Assembly (NCBI GenBank): GCA_052173415.1
Contig: JBQMYQ010000002.1
Span: forward strand, 16,591-80,590
Reading direction: 5' to 3'
From: Wolinella sp052173415
GTDB lineage: Bacteria; Campylobacterota; Campylobacteria; Campylobacterales; Helicobacteraceae
DNA length: 64,000 bases
In this document: piece after piece, positions 25,214-33,990 of the stretch
Position numbering within the stretch: position 1 is the first letter of the stretch
Layout: every line of letters begins with the position of its first letter
The notes under the pieces: model-generated
The model's database searches: none
Seen by the model: the letters and a program-made list of their open reading frames with translations, nothing else
What the model was told of the DNA's origin: nothing
Made by a program: the position numbers and the translations under genes

Positions 25214-26719
25214 ATGCAGCACACTCTAGCCTTTAGCTTGCCCATTCTCGCTACTTTTGGCGCATACACGCTCATCATGCTCTATATTGGCTTTCATTTT
25301 TACTATCGCACACACAATACTGAGGAGTATTTCTTGGGCGCGAGGAATCTAGGACCAGCGGTAAGTGCGCTATCTGCGGGAGCTTCGGATATGAGCGGCT
25401 GGCTTCTTATGGGACTTCCGGGTGCGCTTTATGTGGGTGGATTGGCGCAGAGTTACATCGCCATCGGGCTTAGTATCGGCGCGCTTATTAACTGGGGCTT
25501 GGTCGCGAAACGCCTGCGAATCTACACGGGAATCGTCGCAAATTCCATTACGATTCCTGACTATTTTGAGACGAGATTTTCTGATGATTCCCACACATTG
25601 CGTATCCTCTCTGCGCTCATTATTTTGGTCTTCTTTACCATTTACACTTCCGCGGGATTAGTCGGTGGGGCGAAGCTTTTGGAGGGGACGTTTGGGCTGG
25701 ATTACCACCACGCGCTTGTGATTGGCTCAATCATCATCGTGAGCTACACATTTTTTGGCGGATATTTGGCGGTGTGCTGGACGGATCTCATTCAAGGGCT
25801 TTTGATGATGAGCGCACTACTCATAATCCCCGCGGTCATGCTCCATCATCTCGGGGGAATCAGCGAGGCTATCGCGCTTATTGGGCACGTCGATCCTGCG
25901 AAAATATCCATGCTCTCAGGTGTTTCACTCCTTGGCTTTATCTCCTCGATTGCGTGGGGGTTAGGCTATTTTGGACAGCCCCATATTTTGGTGCGCTTCA
26001 TGTCCATTCGCTCGACTAAAGAGATTCCCCTAGCGACACTCATCGGGATTTCATGGATGGCTCTAAGCCTCTTTGGTGCATGCATGCTTGGATTCCTGGG
26101 GATCGCCTATGTGGAGAAATTCGCCCTCACTCTGCGCGACCCCGAGCAAATTTTTATCCTCATGAGTCAGCTACTCTTTAATCCATGGGTGAGCGGAATC
26201 CTGCTAAGCGCAATCCTAGCGGCAATCATGAGCACTGTGAGCTCTCAGCTGCTTGTGAGCTCCTCGACGATTGCTGAGGATTTTTATCGCAAACTTTTCC
26301 ACACACAAGCCCCAGCCAAGCTCATCATGCGCTTTAGTCGTGCTTCGGTGCTTATGGTCGCCTTTATCGCGTTCATCATTTCGCTTGATCGCAACTCCAG
26401 TATTCTTAAAATCGTCGCCTACGCGTGGGCGGGATTTGGCGCAAGCTTTGGGAGCGTGATCCTTTTTTCGCTTTTTTGGGGACGTATGACACGCCTTGGG
26501 GCGATTCTTGGCATGTTAAGTGGCGCAGTTACGGTCATTTTGTATAAAAATTTCCTCGCAATCTACCTCGATATTTATGAGATTATCCCAGGATTCCTCG
26601 TCGCGAGCCTTGTAATCGTCTTTGTGAGCCTGTTTCAACCCGTCAGAGAGGGGACAAAAGAGACCTTTATGGAGCTTGAGGCGGAGCTGGCGAGGCAATC
26701 CGCACAAACACGACACTAA
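25214..26719 (+). CDS. putP: Sodium/proline symporter
   Basis: Imports proline with sodium. The 501 residues contain about thirteen membrane segments and typical SSS-family sequences: SAGASDMSGWLLMGLPGALY, FTIYTSAGLVGGAKL, SFGSVILFSLFWGR. Residues after TM2 (ASDMSGWLLMG) belong to the sodium/proline site in PutP. AAAGGA five bases before ATG 25214 sets the start. The stop overlaps the mntP start as TAATG. The gene matters here because proB and possibly proA are broken. Confidence 0.93.
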   Translation: MQHTLAFSLPILATFGAYTLIMLYIGFHFYYRTHNTEEYFLGARNLGPAVSALSAGASDMSGWLLMGLPGALYVGGLAQSYIAIGLSIGALINWGLVAKRLRIYTGIVANSITIPDYFETRFSDDSHTLRILSALIILVFFTIYTSAGLVGGAKLLEGTFGLDYHHALVIGSIIIVSYTFFGGYLAVCWTDLIQGLLMMSALLIIPAVMLHHLGGISEAIALIGHVDPAKISMLSGVSLLGFISSIAWGLGYFGQPHILVRFMSIRSTKEIPLATLIGISWMALSLFGACMLGFLGIAYVEKFALTLRDPEQIFILMSQLLFNPWVSGILLSAILAAIMSTVSSQLLVSSSTIAEDFYRKLFHTQAPAKLIMRFSRASVLMVAFIAFIISLDRNSSILKIVAYAWAGFGASFGSVILFSLFWGRMTRLGAILGMLSGAVTVILYKNFLAIYLDIYEIIPGFLVASLVIVFVSLFQPVREGTKETFMELEAELARQSAQTRH

Positions 26720-27273
26720 TGCCCGAACTATTCGCCCTAGCCCTCGCGCTCAGTATGGACGCCTTTGCCATCTCCATTGTGCTTGGTGCGCGCTTTAGGG
26801 AATCTGCGCTTTCACTCATGCTTAAAAGCGGACTGTTTTTCGGGCTTGCGCAACTCATCATGCCACTTATCGGATTTTATTTGAGCAAGATTCTCTTTAA
26901 AGCATTTGAGGGAATCTACCCTTTCATCGCCTTTATGCTGCTGCTATTTTTAGGAATGCATATGCTAAAAGAGGCGCATTTGGCGCAAGAAGAGAGGGCA
27001 TATGAATGCTACCCCTCAATTGGGCAATTCACACTCCTTGCCCTAGCTACGAGCATGGACGCGATAGCGGCGGGGCTGACTCTCGCGCTTTTTAGCTTGC
27101 CGATGTGGTTTTGCGTGCTGAGTATTGGCTGCTGCACCTTCGCGCTCTCCTCTTTGGGCGTCTATTTAGGCAACAAAATGGGCACATATCTAAAGGAAAA
27201 AGCACAATATTTCGGGGGAATCGTGCTCATTCTAATCGGCGTCAAAATCCTCTTTGAACACCTAAATCCCTAG
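26719..27273 (+). CDS. mntP: Manganese efflux pump MntP
   Basis: Exports Mn(II). The 184 residues form six membrane segments in two related halves, each with the conserved aspartate motif: LALSMDAFAISI near the start and LATSMDAIAAGL in the middle, plus GLFFGLAQLIMPLIGF. The length is standard. It is translationally coupled to putP by a one-base overlap. I see no manganese riboswitch, so regulation probably follows putP. Confidence 0.95.
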   Translation: MPELFALALALSMDAFAISIVLGARFRESALSLMLKSGLFFGLAQLIMPLIGFYLSKILFKAFEGIYPFIAFMLLLFLGMHMLKEAHLAQEERAYECYPSIGQFTLLALATSMDAIAAGLTLALFSLPMWFCVLSIGCCTFALSSLGVYLGNKMGTYLKEKAQYFGGIVLILIGVKILFEHLNP

Positions 27274-28109
27274 CAGTGATGCCCTTTGCAAGGGGCGCGG
27301 TAGATTCCACCCTTAGTCGCCCGCGCAAAGACATTGAGCGCGACGCGATGCTGTTTGGCGATACTTTGTGCCTTTTTTAAAAAGCGCGGCGGGAACGCAA
27401 AAAGCATCTCATACTCTTCGCCGCTGCACCCAATCGCCCTAGGAATCGCGCGCCTAAACTCAAACCCCACGCGATTGAGCGTTGAAAGTCGCTCAAGCTC
27501 CAAAAAGAGCCCATCGGATATATCCATGCCCGCATGTGCCAGCGGAGCGAGCGCGCTAATGAGCTTTGGACGCAACACGGGTCGGATAAAGCGCGAAGTA
27601 GGAGCGAGCGAAAAGCCACGCATGAGGCGGCGAAGATCTTTGAGCGATTCCCCGATTTTGCCCGTATAGGCGAGAATATCACCCGGTTTGACCTCTTTTC
27701 TCATGAGAGGTTTAGAGCCCAAACTTCCAATTAATGTGAATGAAATTCCTAACAACGAGGTGAGAATCGTATCGCCACCAACAAGCTTAATCTTAAACTC
27801 ATCGCACGCACGAGCAATCGCTAACGATAGTCTACGCGTTTGAGCGGGCGAAAAATCCCTCGGGAGTGAGAGCGTAAGTAGCGCATAGCGAGGTGTCGCA
27901 TTCATGGCGTAAAGATCGGAGACATTCACCGCAAGAGCCTTGTATGCAAGCTCCTCGGGGCTAAACCATTCGCGCTTAAAATGACTCCCCTCCATAAAGG
28001 AATCCGCCGCATACACAAGCGAATCCAGCACCACGCCATCATCGCCGATTCCCCATGTCGCCCCGCTCTTTTTTAGCGTATCAATAAAGAGAGCTTCCCG
28101 ATCCTTCAT
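27270..28109 (-). CDS. thiL: Thiamine-monophosphate kinase
   Basis: Phosphorylates thiamine monophosphate to the active cofactor. The 279 residues show GDDGVVL near the N-terminus, ADSFMEGSHFKREWFSPEELAYKALAVNVSDLYAMNA, VGGDT and GMDISDGLFLEL, all ATP/Mg-binding motifs of the PurM-like fold. It is shorter than many ThiL proteins (about 320) mainly at the C-terminus. It overlaps nadC by four bases and the convergent mntP by four. Confidence 0.92.
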   Translation of the reverse strand: MKDREALFIDTLKKSGATWGIGDDGVVLDSLVYAADSFMEGSHFKREWFSPEELAYKALAVNVSDLYAMNATPRYALLTLSLPRDFSPAQTRRLSLAIARACDEFKIKLVGGDTILTSLLGISFTLIGSLGSKPLMRKEVKPGDILAYTGKIGESLKDLRRLMRGFSLAPTSRFIRPVLRPKLISALAPLAHAGMDISDGLFLELERLSTLNRVGFEFRRAIPRAIGCSGEEYEMLFAFPPRFLKKAQSIAKQHRVALNVFARATKGGIYRAPCKGHHC

Positions 28110-28933
28110 TGCATTTTCAGGCTCATATCAAGCCAGCGCGCCTGATGTATGAGACTCCCGCTGCTGAGTGCGTCAAAGCCAAGCTCGACATAGAGCGCGA
28201 GATTCTCCTGCGTGATGTTTCCGCTTGCCTCCAAAAGCACCCCAGCAGCATGACGCGCACGATATTTCGCGCACTCCTCTAGGTCGTGCAGGTTCATATT
28301 GTCGCACATGATGATGTCCGCACCCGCCTCACACGCCTCTATCATCTGATGCACGCTCTCGCATTCCACTTCAATCCGACACGTCCAAGGAATCCGCGTG
28401 CGCGCCGTGGCAATAAACGCAGACAGATCGTCGATATGCCTAAGGTGTGTGTCTTTTAGCATGAGGCAGTCATCAAGCCCGAAGCGATGGTTGCTCCCGC
28501 CACCATTACGCACCGAATATTTCTCAAAACTGCGCAAAAGCGGGCGCGTTTTGCGCGTGTCAAGAATCTTAAGCTTGCTCCCTTTGGGTAGAATATCGAC
28601 AAAGCTTCTTGTGTGCGTGGCGATTCCGCTGCTGTGCTCTAACATATTCAAAAGCACGCGCTCGATTCTCACGATTGTGCTAAAATCGCCACAAAGCTCC
28701 AAAAGCACACTCGATTCCTCGAATTTCTCGCCATCTTTACGCAGATATTTCGCCTCGATTCCCGCAAGCGCGCACAGCTCTTTGGCATAAACCTGCCCGG
28801 AGAAAATTCCAGAGCTTTTTGCCACCACAACGGCATGAGCCTCCAGCTTCATATCCATAAGCGCAAAGAGGTCGCCCCGCCCCACGTCCTCGCGCAACGC
28901 CGCCACAACAAAGCTCATAATCTCATCTCTCAT
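28106..28933 (-). CDS. nadC: Nicotinate-nucleotide pyrophosphorylase (carboxylating)
   Basis: Makes nicotinate mononucleotide from quinolinate and PRPP. The 275 residues contain LKILDTRKTRPLLRSFEKYS, VRNGGGSNHRFGLDDCLMLKDTH, the active-site EVE in CRIEVECES, IIMCDNM and the LLEASGNIT phosphate site. It overlaps nadA and thiL by four bases each. With nadA it forms the de novo NAD pathway; nadB is not in the window. Confidence 0.97.
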   Translation of the reverse strand: MRDEIMSFVVAALREDVGRGDLFALMDMKLEAHAVVVAKSSGIFSGQVYAKELCALAGIEAKYLRKDGEKFEESSVLLELCGDFSTIVRIERVLLNMLEHSSGIATHTRSFVDILPKGSKLKILDTRKTRPLLRSFEKYSVRNGGGSNHRFGLDDCLMLKDTHLRHIDDLSAFIATARTRIPWTCRIEVECESVHQMIEACEAGADIIMCDNMNLHDLEECAKYRARHAAGVLLEASGNITQENLALYVELGFDALSSGSLIHQARWLDMSLKMQ

Positions 28934-29955
28934 GAAAGCTCCAGCATTCCATTTAGCGCGATTCTCGCCTCATTCGCCACCTCATCACTCAGCAAAATCT
29001 CATTACCCCCGCCGCGCTCAAAAGCGCGCAACGCCACTAAAACATCGCCCAGCGTCGTCTCATTCATCGTCGGGCACTCAGGGCGCGTGCTGCTCAGCAC
29101 ATAGGTATTCTCCGCCCTCAGGCGATGGACGAAGTTATATTCCGTCCCCACTACGACCTTTTGTTCCAAAGGCAGGCTCTGCACGTATTTAGCAAGCTGA
29201 CTGGTCGAGCCCACAAAATCCGCCCTCTGCACCACGCTAGGGTCGCACTCGGGATGCACCGCGACCAAAATCCCCGGGAATCGCGCACGGAAAAACTCCA
29301 CATCAGCGGGCGTGAAAAGCTGATGAACCGAGCAAAATCCATCATAGCAGGCAACATCCGCCTCAAGCACTTGCTCTTTGGTGCTGCTGCCTAACACAGC
29401 GGATTTTTGGGCGTTTTTATGCGCGAGATTCTGCCCTAAACAGCGATCGGGTAAAAAGAAGATTTTTTTGCCCGATTCTTGGGCTTTAGCCATAATTTTC
29501 CCCGCATTTGCCGAAGTGCAGATAAGCCCGCCCATCGCTCCGACTTTTGCTTTGATCTCCGCGCTTGAGTTGATATAACTCAGAGGGAAAATCCCCTCGC
29601 GCGCGATTCCGTAGCTCTCTAAAAGCGCGATGGATTGATCAAAATATTGACTATCAATCATGCGCGCCATGGAACAGCAGGTGATTTTAGGCATGATGAC
29701 ACGCTTATTGGGCGCAAGAATCTTCACACTCTCGCCCATAAATCTCACGCCACAAAAGAGCACCGCCTCACAAGGGGAATCCACCACCTTGCGCGCAAGA
29801 TCAAGGCTATCGCCGATAATATCTGCCACTTCGATCACTTCATCGCGCTGATAAAAATGGGCGACAATGACGACATTAAGTCGCTTTTTAAGCTCCCTAA
29901 TTTCCGCGAGGATTCCCGCCTTCTGCGGCTTGGGCAATGGATCTAGGCTACCCAC
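28930..29955 (-). CDS. nadA: Quinolinate synthase
   Basis: Iron-sulfur enzyme that condenses iminoaspartate with dihydroxyacetone phosphate. The 341 residues carry VIVAHFYQRDEV, cluster cysteines in AVLFCGVRFMGE, FCSVHQLF and RPECPTMNETTL, and the HPECDPSV motif. Start ATG 29955 follows the psd stop by position only (psd is upstream on this strand). nadC overlaps its end. Confidence 0.97.
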   Translation of the reverse strand: MGSLDPLPKPQKAGILAEIRELKKRLNVVIVAHFYQRDEVIEVADIIGDSLDLARKVVDSPCEAVLFCGVRFMGESVKILAPNKRVIMPKITCCSMARMIDSQYFDQSIALLESYGIAREGIFPLSYINSSAEIKAKVGAMGGLICTSANAGKIMAKAQESGKKIFFLPDRCLGQNLAHKNAQKSAVLGSSTKEQVLEADVACYDGFCSVHQLFTPADVEFFRARFPGILVAVHPECDPSVVQRADFVGSTSQLAKYVQSLPLEQKVVVGTEYNFVHRLRAENTYVLSSTRPECPTMNETTLGDVLVALRAFERGGGNEILLSDEVANEARIALNGMLELS

Positions 29956-30747
29956 CTATTCACTCTCCTTGGTCGCAATCGCATCGCCATAGCGCACGTA
30001 TGCGCCCTCTTTAGACGAGAAATTCCAATTTTGCGCAAAAAGAAGAATCGTCGAGCCCATCTTAAATAGCCCAATCTCCTGAGCTTTTTTAAGTTTAATA
30101 GGGGAATCGTAGCGATAAATCACATCACCTGCGTTGGCGTTTGTTTTGATACGCGGTTCAAAATAGAGCGCCAACTGTCCGACATTAAGCGCGCCCACAG
30201 CGACAAAATAGAACGCCTCGCCCCACTCATCACGGCATTTTAACACCACGCGTTCATTACGCACAAAAAGCCGCGCGTTTCGCTGAAGCGAGGGTCTATT
30301 CACAGGCAGCAACGTCCCACTAAAATAGCGACACTCAAGCACTAAAAGATCGCAAGGCGCATGAAAGCGATGATAATCTCTAGGTGAGAGGTAGAGATTG
30401 ACATACTCATAGTTCTGCTCAAGCTCCTCGCCCAGAAGCTCACTCACGGGGTATTCCATGCCCTTAATCTGCAATGCCTTGCCATCAATGCTCTTCCCTT
30501 GCGCCATAATAAGGGAATCACACGGCGAAATAAGGGCTTTTTGCTCCGCATCAAAGGGGCGATTCCTAATGAGGCTGCGCGTGAAAAGGGCATTTAGCGT
30601 CGGATAGGAATCAAGCGTGTCAAACTCGCTCATATCAATCTTGAAATAGCGCACATATAGGCTATTTAAGCCATTTTGCACTATGCGCGGGAAAGGGTAA
30701 TTTGCGATGCGACCAAATAGCCGCGAGAGGTAGTTGCTCCATTTCAT
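29956..30747 (-). CDS. psd: Phosphatidylserine decarboxylase
   Basis: Makes phosphatidylethanolamine in the inner membrane. The 263-residue proenzyme ends with LFKMGSTILLF; autocleavage between G and S of GST creates the pyruvoyl group. Other marks are YLSPRDYHRFHAP and VAVGALNVG. ATG 30747 is preferred: AAGGAG lies seven bases upstream and the protein then starts MKWSNYLSRLFGR. It begins 11 bases after bpt and abuts nadA. Confidence 0.95.
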   Translation of the reverse strand: MKWSNYLSRLFGRIANYPFPRIVQNGLNSLYVRYFKIDMSEFDTLDSYPTLNALFTRSLIRNRPFDAEQKALISPCDSLIMAQGKSIDGKALQIKGMEYPVSELLGEELEQNYEYVNLYLSPRDYHRFHAPCDLLVLECRYFSGTLLPVNRPSLQRNARLFVRNERVVLKCRDEWGEAFYFVAVGALNVGQLALYFEPRIKTNANAGDVIYRYDSPIKLKKAQEIGLFKMGSTILLFAQNWNFSSKEGAYVRYGDAIATKESE

Positions 30748-30758
30748 CTGTCTTCTCC

Positions 30759-31532
30759 TTATGAAATCCAATCTGCGAATTCGTGGGGTTGTGGCTCGTT
30801 GCGTAAAATCTCATAGGGGGCGAAACGCTCCTTATATCCCATGCTGTGATGATTTTTAATCCAATAGCCGGGGTAAAAATAGGCGATCTTAAGCTCCTTT
30901 GCAAGCTCCAATTGCTTAAGAATCGAAAAAACCCCGAGGGAGAGATCGCCATATTCGTGGTCATAGAAGCAATAGACTGCGGAGATCGATTCCCTCAAAA
31001 TATCCACAAGTGCGATTCCTACGAGTTTCTCATCGCGATAATAGGCGAATTCATACCCAAACTCCTCCGCACCCTCCACAAACATCTCATAATAACTCTC
31101 CGCCGTGATGGGCGTGTATTCCCAGCCTTTTTTACGGTTCATGTGCTGATGATAGCGCTCATAGAGCTCCAAGTGAGCCTGAGTAATCATCGGACGCTGT
31201 ATCATCACGACGGTCTCCTTGTTTTTTGCGAGCACACGCTTAAAAGAGCGCGAGGGCTCAAACATCTGCACCTCTTTGCGCACCGAAATGCACTCCTTGC
31301 ACGCTTTGCAAATCGGGACGAAGAAATATTTCCCAAAGCGTCTCCAACCTCGCTCCAAGAGCGTCTGATAAAGTTCAATTGAGCAAGATTGTATGTGAAA
31401 ATATCGAAAAAGTGAATGCTGCTGCGGAAGATAGCTGCAAGGCTTCTCCTTGGGGATAAACTCAATAATACTCTCCTGCCGCGCGTGTATCTTATCCAAA
31501 AACTCCTCCGTTCTAGGAGCGAGGGTGCACAA
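30759..31532 (-). CDS. bpt: Aspartate/glutamate leucyltransferase (Bpt/Ate family)
   Basis: N-degron enzyme that adds leucine (Bpt) or arginine (Ate) to protein N-termini starting with D or E and so marks them for ClpS-ClpAP. The 257 residues include the N-terminal CSYLPQQ region, the cysteine pair motif CKACKECISVR, and the GNAT-like core with HMNRKKGWEYTP and FYPGYWIKNHHSMGYKERFAPYE. The bacterial form is usually a leucyltransferase. A GTG start overlaps mltC by 20 bases. I do not recall this gene in H. pylori, but Campylobacter has it. Confidence 0.88.
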   Translation of the reverse strand: MCTLAPRTEEFLDKIHARQESIIEFIPKEKPCSYLPQQHSLFRYFHIQSCSIELYQTLLERGWRRFGKYFFVPICKACKECISVRKEVQMFEPSRSFKRVLAKNKETVVMIQRPMITQAHLELYERYHQHMNRKKGWEYTPITAESYYEMFVEGAEEFGYEFAYYRDEKLVGIALVDILRESISAVYCFYDHEYGDLSLGVFSILKQLELAKELKIAYFYPGYWIKNHHSMGYKERFAPYEILRNEPQPHEFADWIS

Positions 31533-32715
31533 TAAAATTGCGCTTGGCCTCAGTTACTTTTCGCAGATAGTTGCGTGTCTCTTCGTAAGGGAGCGACGTG
31601 CGGAGCTTGCGATAGATCTCTTGGGGCGATTGGGCGTTGATTTTATCCACCGCACGGGCGCGATTCCGTTCAAACGTCCTTAGCACATTCCCGCTCCCCG
31701 TATTATATGCTGCAATCACGCAATACTCGAGGCTCTGCGGATTCCTGATCCCTGCGAGATAACGCGTATGAAGGATCTTAAGATACATCGTGCCATAGCG
31801 CACATTCGTATCGGGGTCAAAAAGCTGCGAGCGCGTAGGCACGCCATCTCGCCCATGCAACCCTCGATGAGCGTCCCGCCCCGCGCTTTGAGGCACGACC
31901 TGCATCAGTCCATATGCGGGAATCGAGCTTACGGCATAGGGATTGAAGCTGCTCTCGCTCTGAATAATCGCAAGCACCAACGCCTCGCTAACCCTGTGCA
32001 GACGCGCGTATTTCTTCACAATATCGCCATATTTCGCGCTTTTCACGCGATTATATTCGCGCGTCATGTGAAAATGGACGTAATGCACAGTCTGCGCATC
32101 TACGGTGCGGGTTTTGAGCTGATTATTAATCAGATAATCCGCGTAGCGACCCGCGCGCCACTCATAGAGGACAACTTTTTGTTCATGATCTTTGACTAGC
32201 CCCGCCAAATAGGGCTTCCCCTGAAAGCTTACCTCTTTATCCGAATAGAGATCCACCCCTTCGGGATTCTCAGGCGTTAGTAGCGTCGTTACAATAGCTT
32301 TTTTAAGCGATTCCTTAGGATTTTGGGAATCGATCGTCTCAACTGTGATTTCGCCTTTTTCAAAATCGACCAAAGCGCGACTTTTATAAGAATCGGTATA
32401 TTTTACATAAACTTTCTGACTTGCACTTTTGCTCTCTTTTTTTCCCCATTTTTTGGAAATTTCCCCCACAAAAGCTTCAAAAACCTGCTTGAAATTAACC
32501 TGAAAATTCTGTGTATCTTTTAGTAGTGCTTGAGGATTTTTTTCATAATAAGTAGCTTTTTGTTTAGCAAAAGATTCCGCAGCTGTGGCAGGATTTGGAG
32601 AGAGAGCCACTCGCGTAACGGTGCGATAATCATGCACCGAACAACCTAAAAAGGCAAACAGCCCCACAAAAAGCAGAGCGAAATATCCCGCACCGTGCTT
32701 TAGCTTCAAATTCAC
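31513..32715 (-). CDS. mltC: Membrane-bound lytic murein transglycosylase C
   Basis: Cleaves peptidoglycan strands from the outer-membrane side. The 400 residues begin with a lipoprotein signal peptide and lipobox (FAFLGCS), then the MltC N-terminal domain (about 45-200). The SLT domain carries the catalytic glutamate in AIIQSESSFNPYAVS, AYGLMQVVPQSAGRD and VIAAYNTGSGNV. The domain order and length match MltC of enterobacteria rather than Slt70 or MltD. Confidence 0.93.
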   Translation of the reverse strand: MNLKLKHGAGYFALLFVGLFAFLGCSVHDYRTVTRVALSPNPATAAESFAKQKATYYEKNPQALLKDTQNFQVNFKQVFEAFVGEISKKWGKKESKSASQKVYVKYTDSYKSRALVDFEKGEITVETIDSQNPKESLKKAIVTTLLTPENPEGVDLYSDKEVSFQGKPYLAGLVKDHEQKVVLYEWRAGRYADYLINNQLKTRTVDAQTVHYVHFHMTREYNRVKSAKYGDIVKKYARLHRVSEALVLAIIQSESSFNPYAVSSIPAYGLMQVVPQSAGRDAHRGLHGRDGVPTRSQLFDPDTNVRYGTMYLKILHTRYLAGIRNPQSLEYCVIAAYNTGSGNVLRTFERNRARAVDKINAQSPQEIYRKLRTSLPYEETRNYLRKVTEAKRNFIVHPRS

Positions 32716-32721
32716 TGCCGC

Positions 32722-33276
32722 CTAGAGATCACTTGCCAACATCGCGCGTGCCACTTCATCGCGTTTCTCTCTATTAAAAAGACGCTCCACCAGCGTGAGC
32801 GAAAAGACAAGCGCGCTCCCCGGACCCCTTGATGTGATGATGTGATCTGCCTCCACCACGCGATCGTTTAGATATTCTCCGCTAGGAATCTTCTCCTCCA
32901 CGCTCGGATAGCATGTGTATTTCGTGAGCGCGATTCCCGCCTCGCTAAGTGCATAAGGAGCCGCGCAAATCGCCGCCACAAATCGCTTGCGCTCATTTAG
33001 ATTACAAATCATCGCCTGAACGAGCTTGTGATTTGCAAGAGCCAGCGTGCCACCCCAACCGCCCGGAAGCACCACCATATCGATATTCTGCGGCTCGATT
33101 AGCTCCATTTTGGTATCGGGGTGAATGAAGATTCCCCCTTGGGATTCCACCAATTCTGTGGAATCAAGCCCCGCGATGACCACTTTCGCACCCGCACGGC
33201 GCAAAACATCGATAATACTAACTGCCTCAAGCTCCTCAAACCCTTTGGCTAGCGGAACTACGACCACTTTTTGCAC
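32722..33276 (-). CDS. DJ-1/PfpI family protein
   Basis: The 184 residues have the class I glutamine-amidotransferase-like fold: acidic residue in GFEELEAV, MVVLPGGWGGT, and the nucleophile cysteine in VAAICAAPYAL. Members act as deglycases, chaperones or stress proteins; the closest type here is YajL/DJ-1. It overlaps efp by one base and precedes mltC by six, so it belongs to the efp-to-thiL run. Confidence 0.9.
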   Translation of the reverse strand: MQKVVVVPLAKGFEELEAVSIIDVLRRAGAKVVIAGLDSTELVESQGGIFIHPDTKMELIEPQNIDMVVLPGGWGGTLALANHKLVQAMICNLNERKRFVAAICAAPYALSEAGIALTKYTCYPSVEEKIPSGEYLNDRVVEADHIITSRGPGSALVFSLTLVERLFNREKRDEVARAMLASDL

Positions 33277-33839
33277 TATTTTACCTTCTCTATATATTCG
33301 CCAAGCTCGGTATTGACCCGCACCATATCGCCCTCAAGCACATGGTAAGGAATCTGTATCACCGCGCCCGTCTCTAAAGTCGCTGGCTTGCGGCTTCCAC
33401 TGGAGGTATCGCCTTTGAAATTTGGCGGAGTCTCAATAATCTTCAGCTCGACTACCTGAGGCACATCGACAGAAATCGCCTTGCCGTTGTGAAAGAGGAC
33501 GGACACGCCCATGCCATCAATCATCCATCTCGCCACATCGCCTACTTGATCTTCGCTAAGCGCAATCTGCTCGTAGCTCTCAACGTCCATAAACTGAAAG
33601 AGATCGCCATCATGATAGAGGTATTGCATGCTCCGCTCTTGCAAATTCGGTTCTTCGCACTTATCGCCCGCGTGGAACGTCTTCTCCAGCACACGCCCAT
33701 CGAGGAAAGACTTCATCTTCACGCGCACAAACGCCGCACCTTTGCCGGGTTTCACGTGTTGATATTCGGTAATCCGATATGGAACGCCCTCTAGCTCGAC
33801 TTTCAAACCTTTCTTTAAATCACCCATTGAATACGCCAT
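33276..33839 (-). CDS. efp: Elongation factor P
   Basis: Relieves ribosome stalling at proline runs. The 187 residues have the three-domain pattern, with the modified lysine in HVKPGKGAAFVRVK, and the C-terminal signature around KGDTSSGSRKPATLETG and VNTELGEYIEKVK. ATG 33839 follows GAGGAG at five bases. The lysine side chain would be modified by EpmA-type enzymes, which are not in this window. Confidence 0.97.
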   Translation of the reverse strand: MAYSMGDLKKGLKVELEGVPYRITEYQHVKPGKGAAFVRVKMKSFLDGRVLEKTFHAGDKCEEPNLQERSMQYLYHDGDLFQFMDVESYEQIALSEDQVGDVARWMIDGMGVSVLFHNGKAISVDVPQVVELKIIETPPNFKGDTSSGSRKPATLETGAVIQIPYHVLEGDMVRVNTELGEYIEKVK

Positions 33840-33941
33840 CAAAACTCCTCACAAAAATAATAGACAAGAATCGTAAAAGCCCTCGCCCGTGTAGATTCCC
33901 GCAATTGCGCCCATTTCGAACCCTGCGCAAAATCGCTTCGA

Positions 33942-33968
33942 GGAATTCCGCCCTTTGGGCGAGATTCC
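33942..33968 (-). terminator. Hairpin downstream of fba
   Basis: A strong core, CGCCC-TTT-GGGCG (33949-33961), is extended by GGAAT (33942-33946) and ATTCC (33964-33968) arms. It lies 22 bases after the fba stop on the minus strand. No T-run follows. The 151-base gap to efp otherwise holds several near-matches to the GGAATC word. Confidence 0.5.
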
Positions 33969-33990
33969 CGCGCTAAAACCAAAATAGATT

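Noticed and set aside
25078..25278. 66-residue frame on the minus strand between nfeD and putP
   Set aside because: It crosses the putP start and ribosome-binding site, and shows no protein-like composition or family match.
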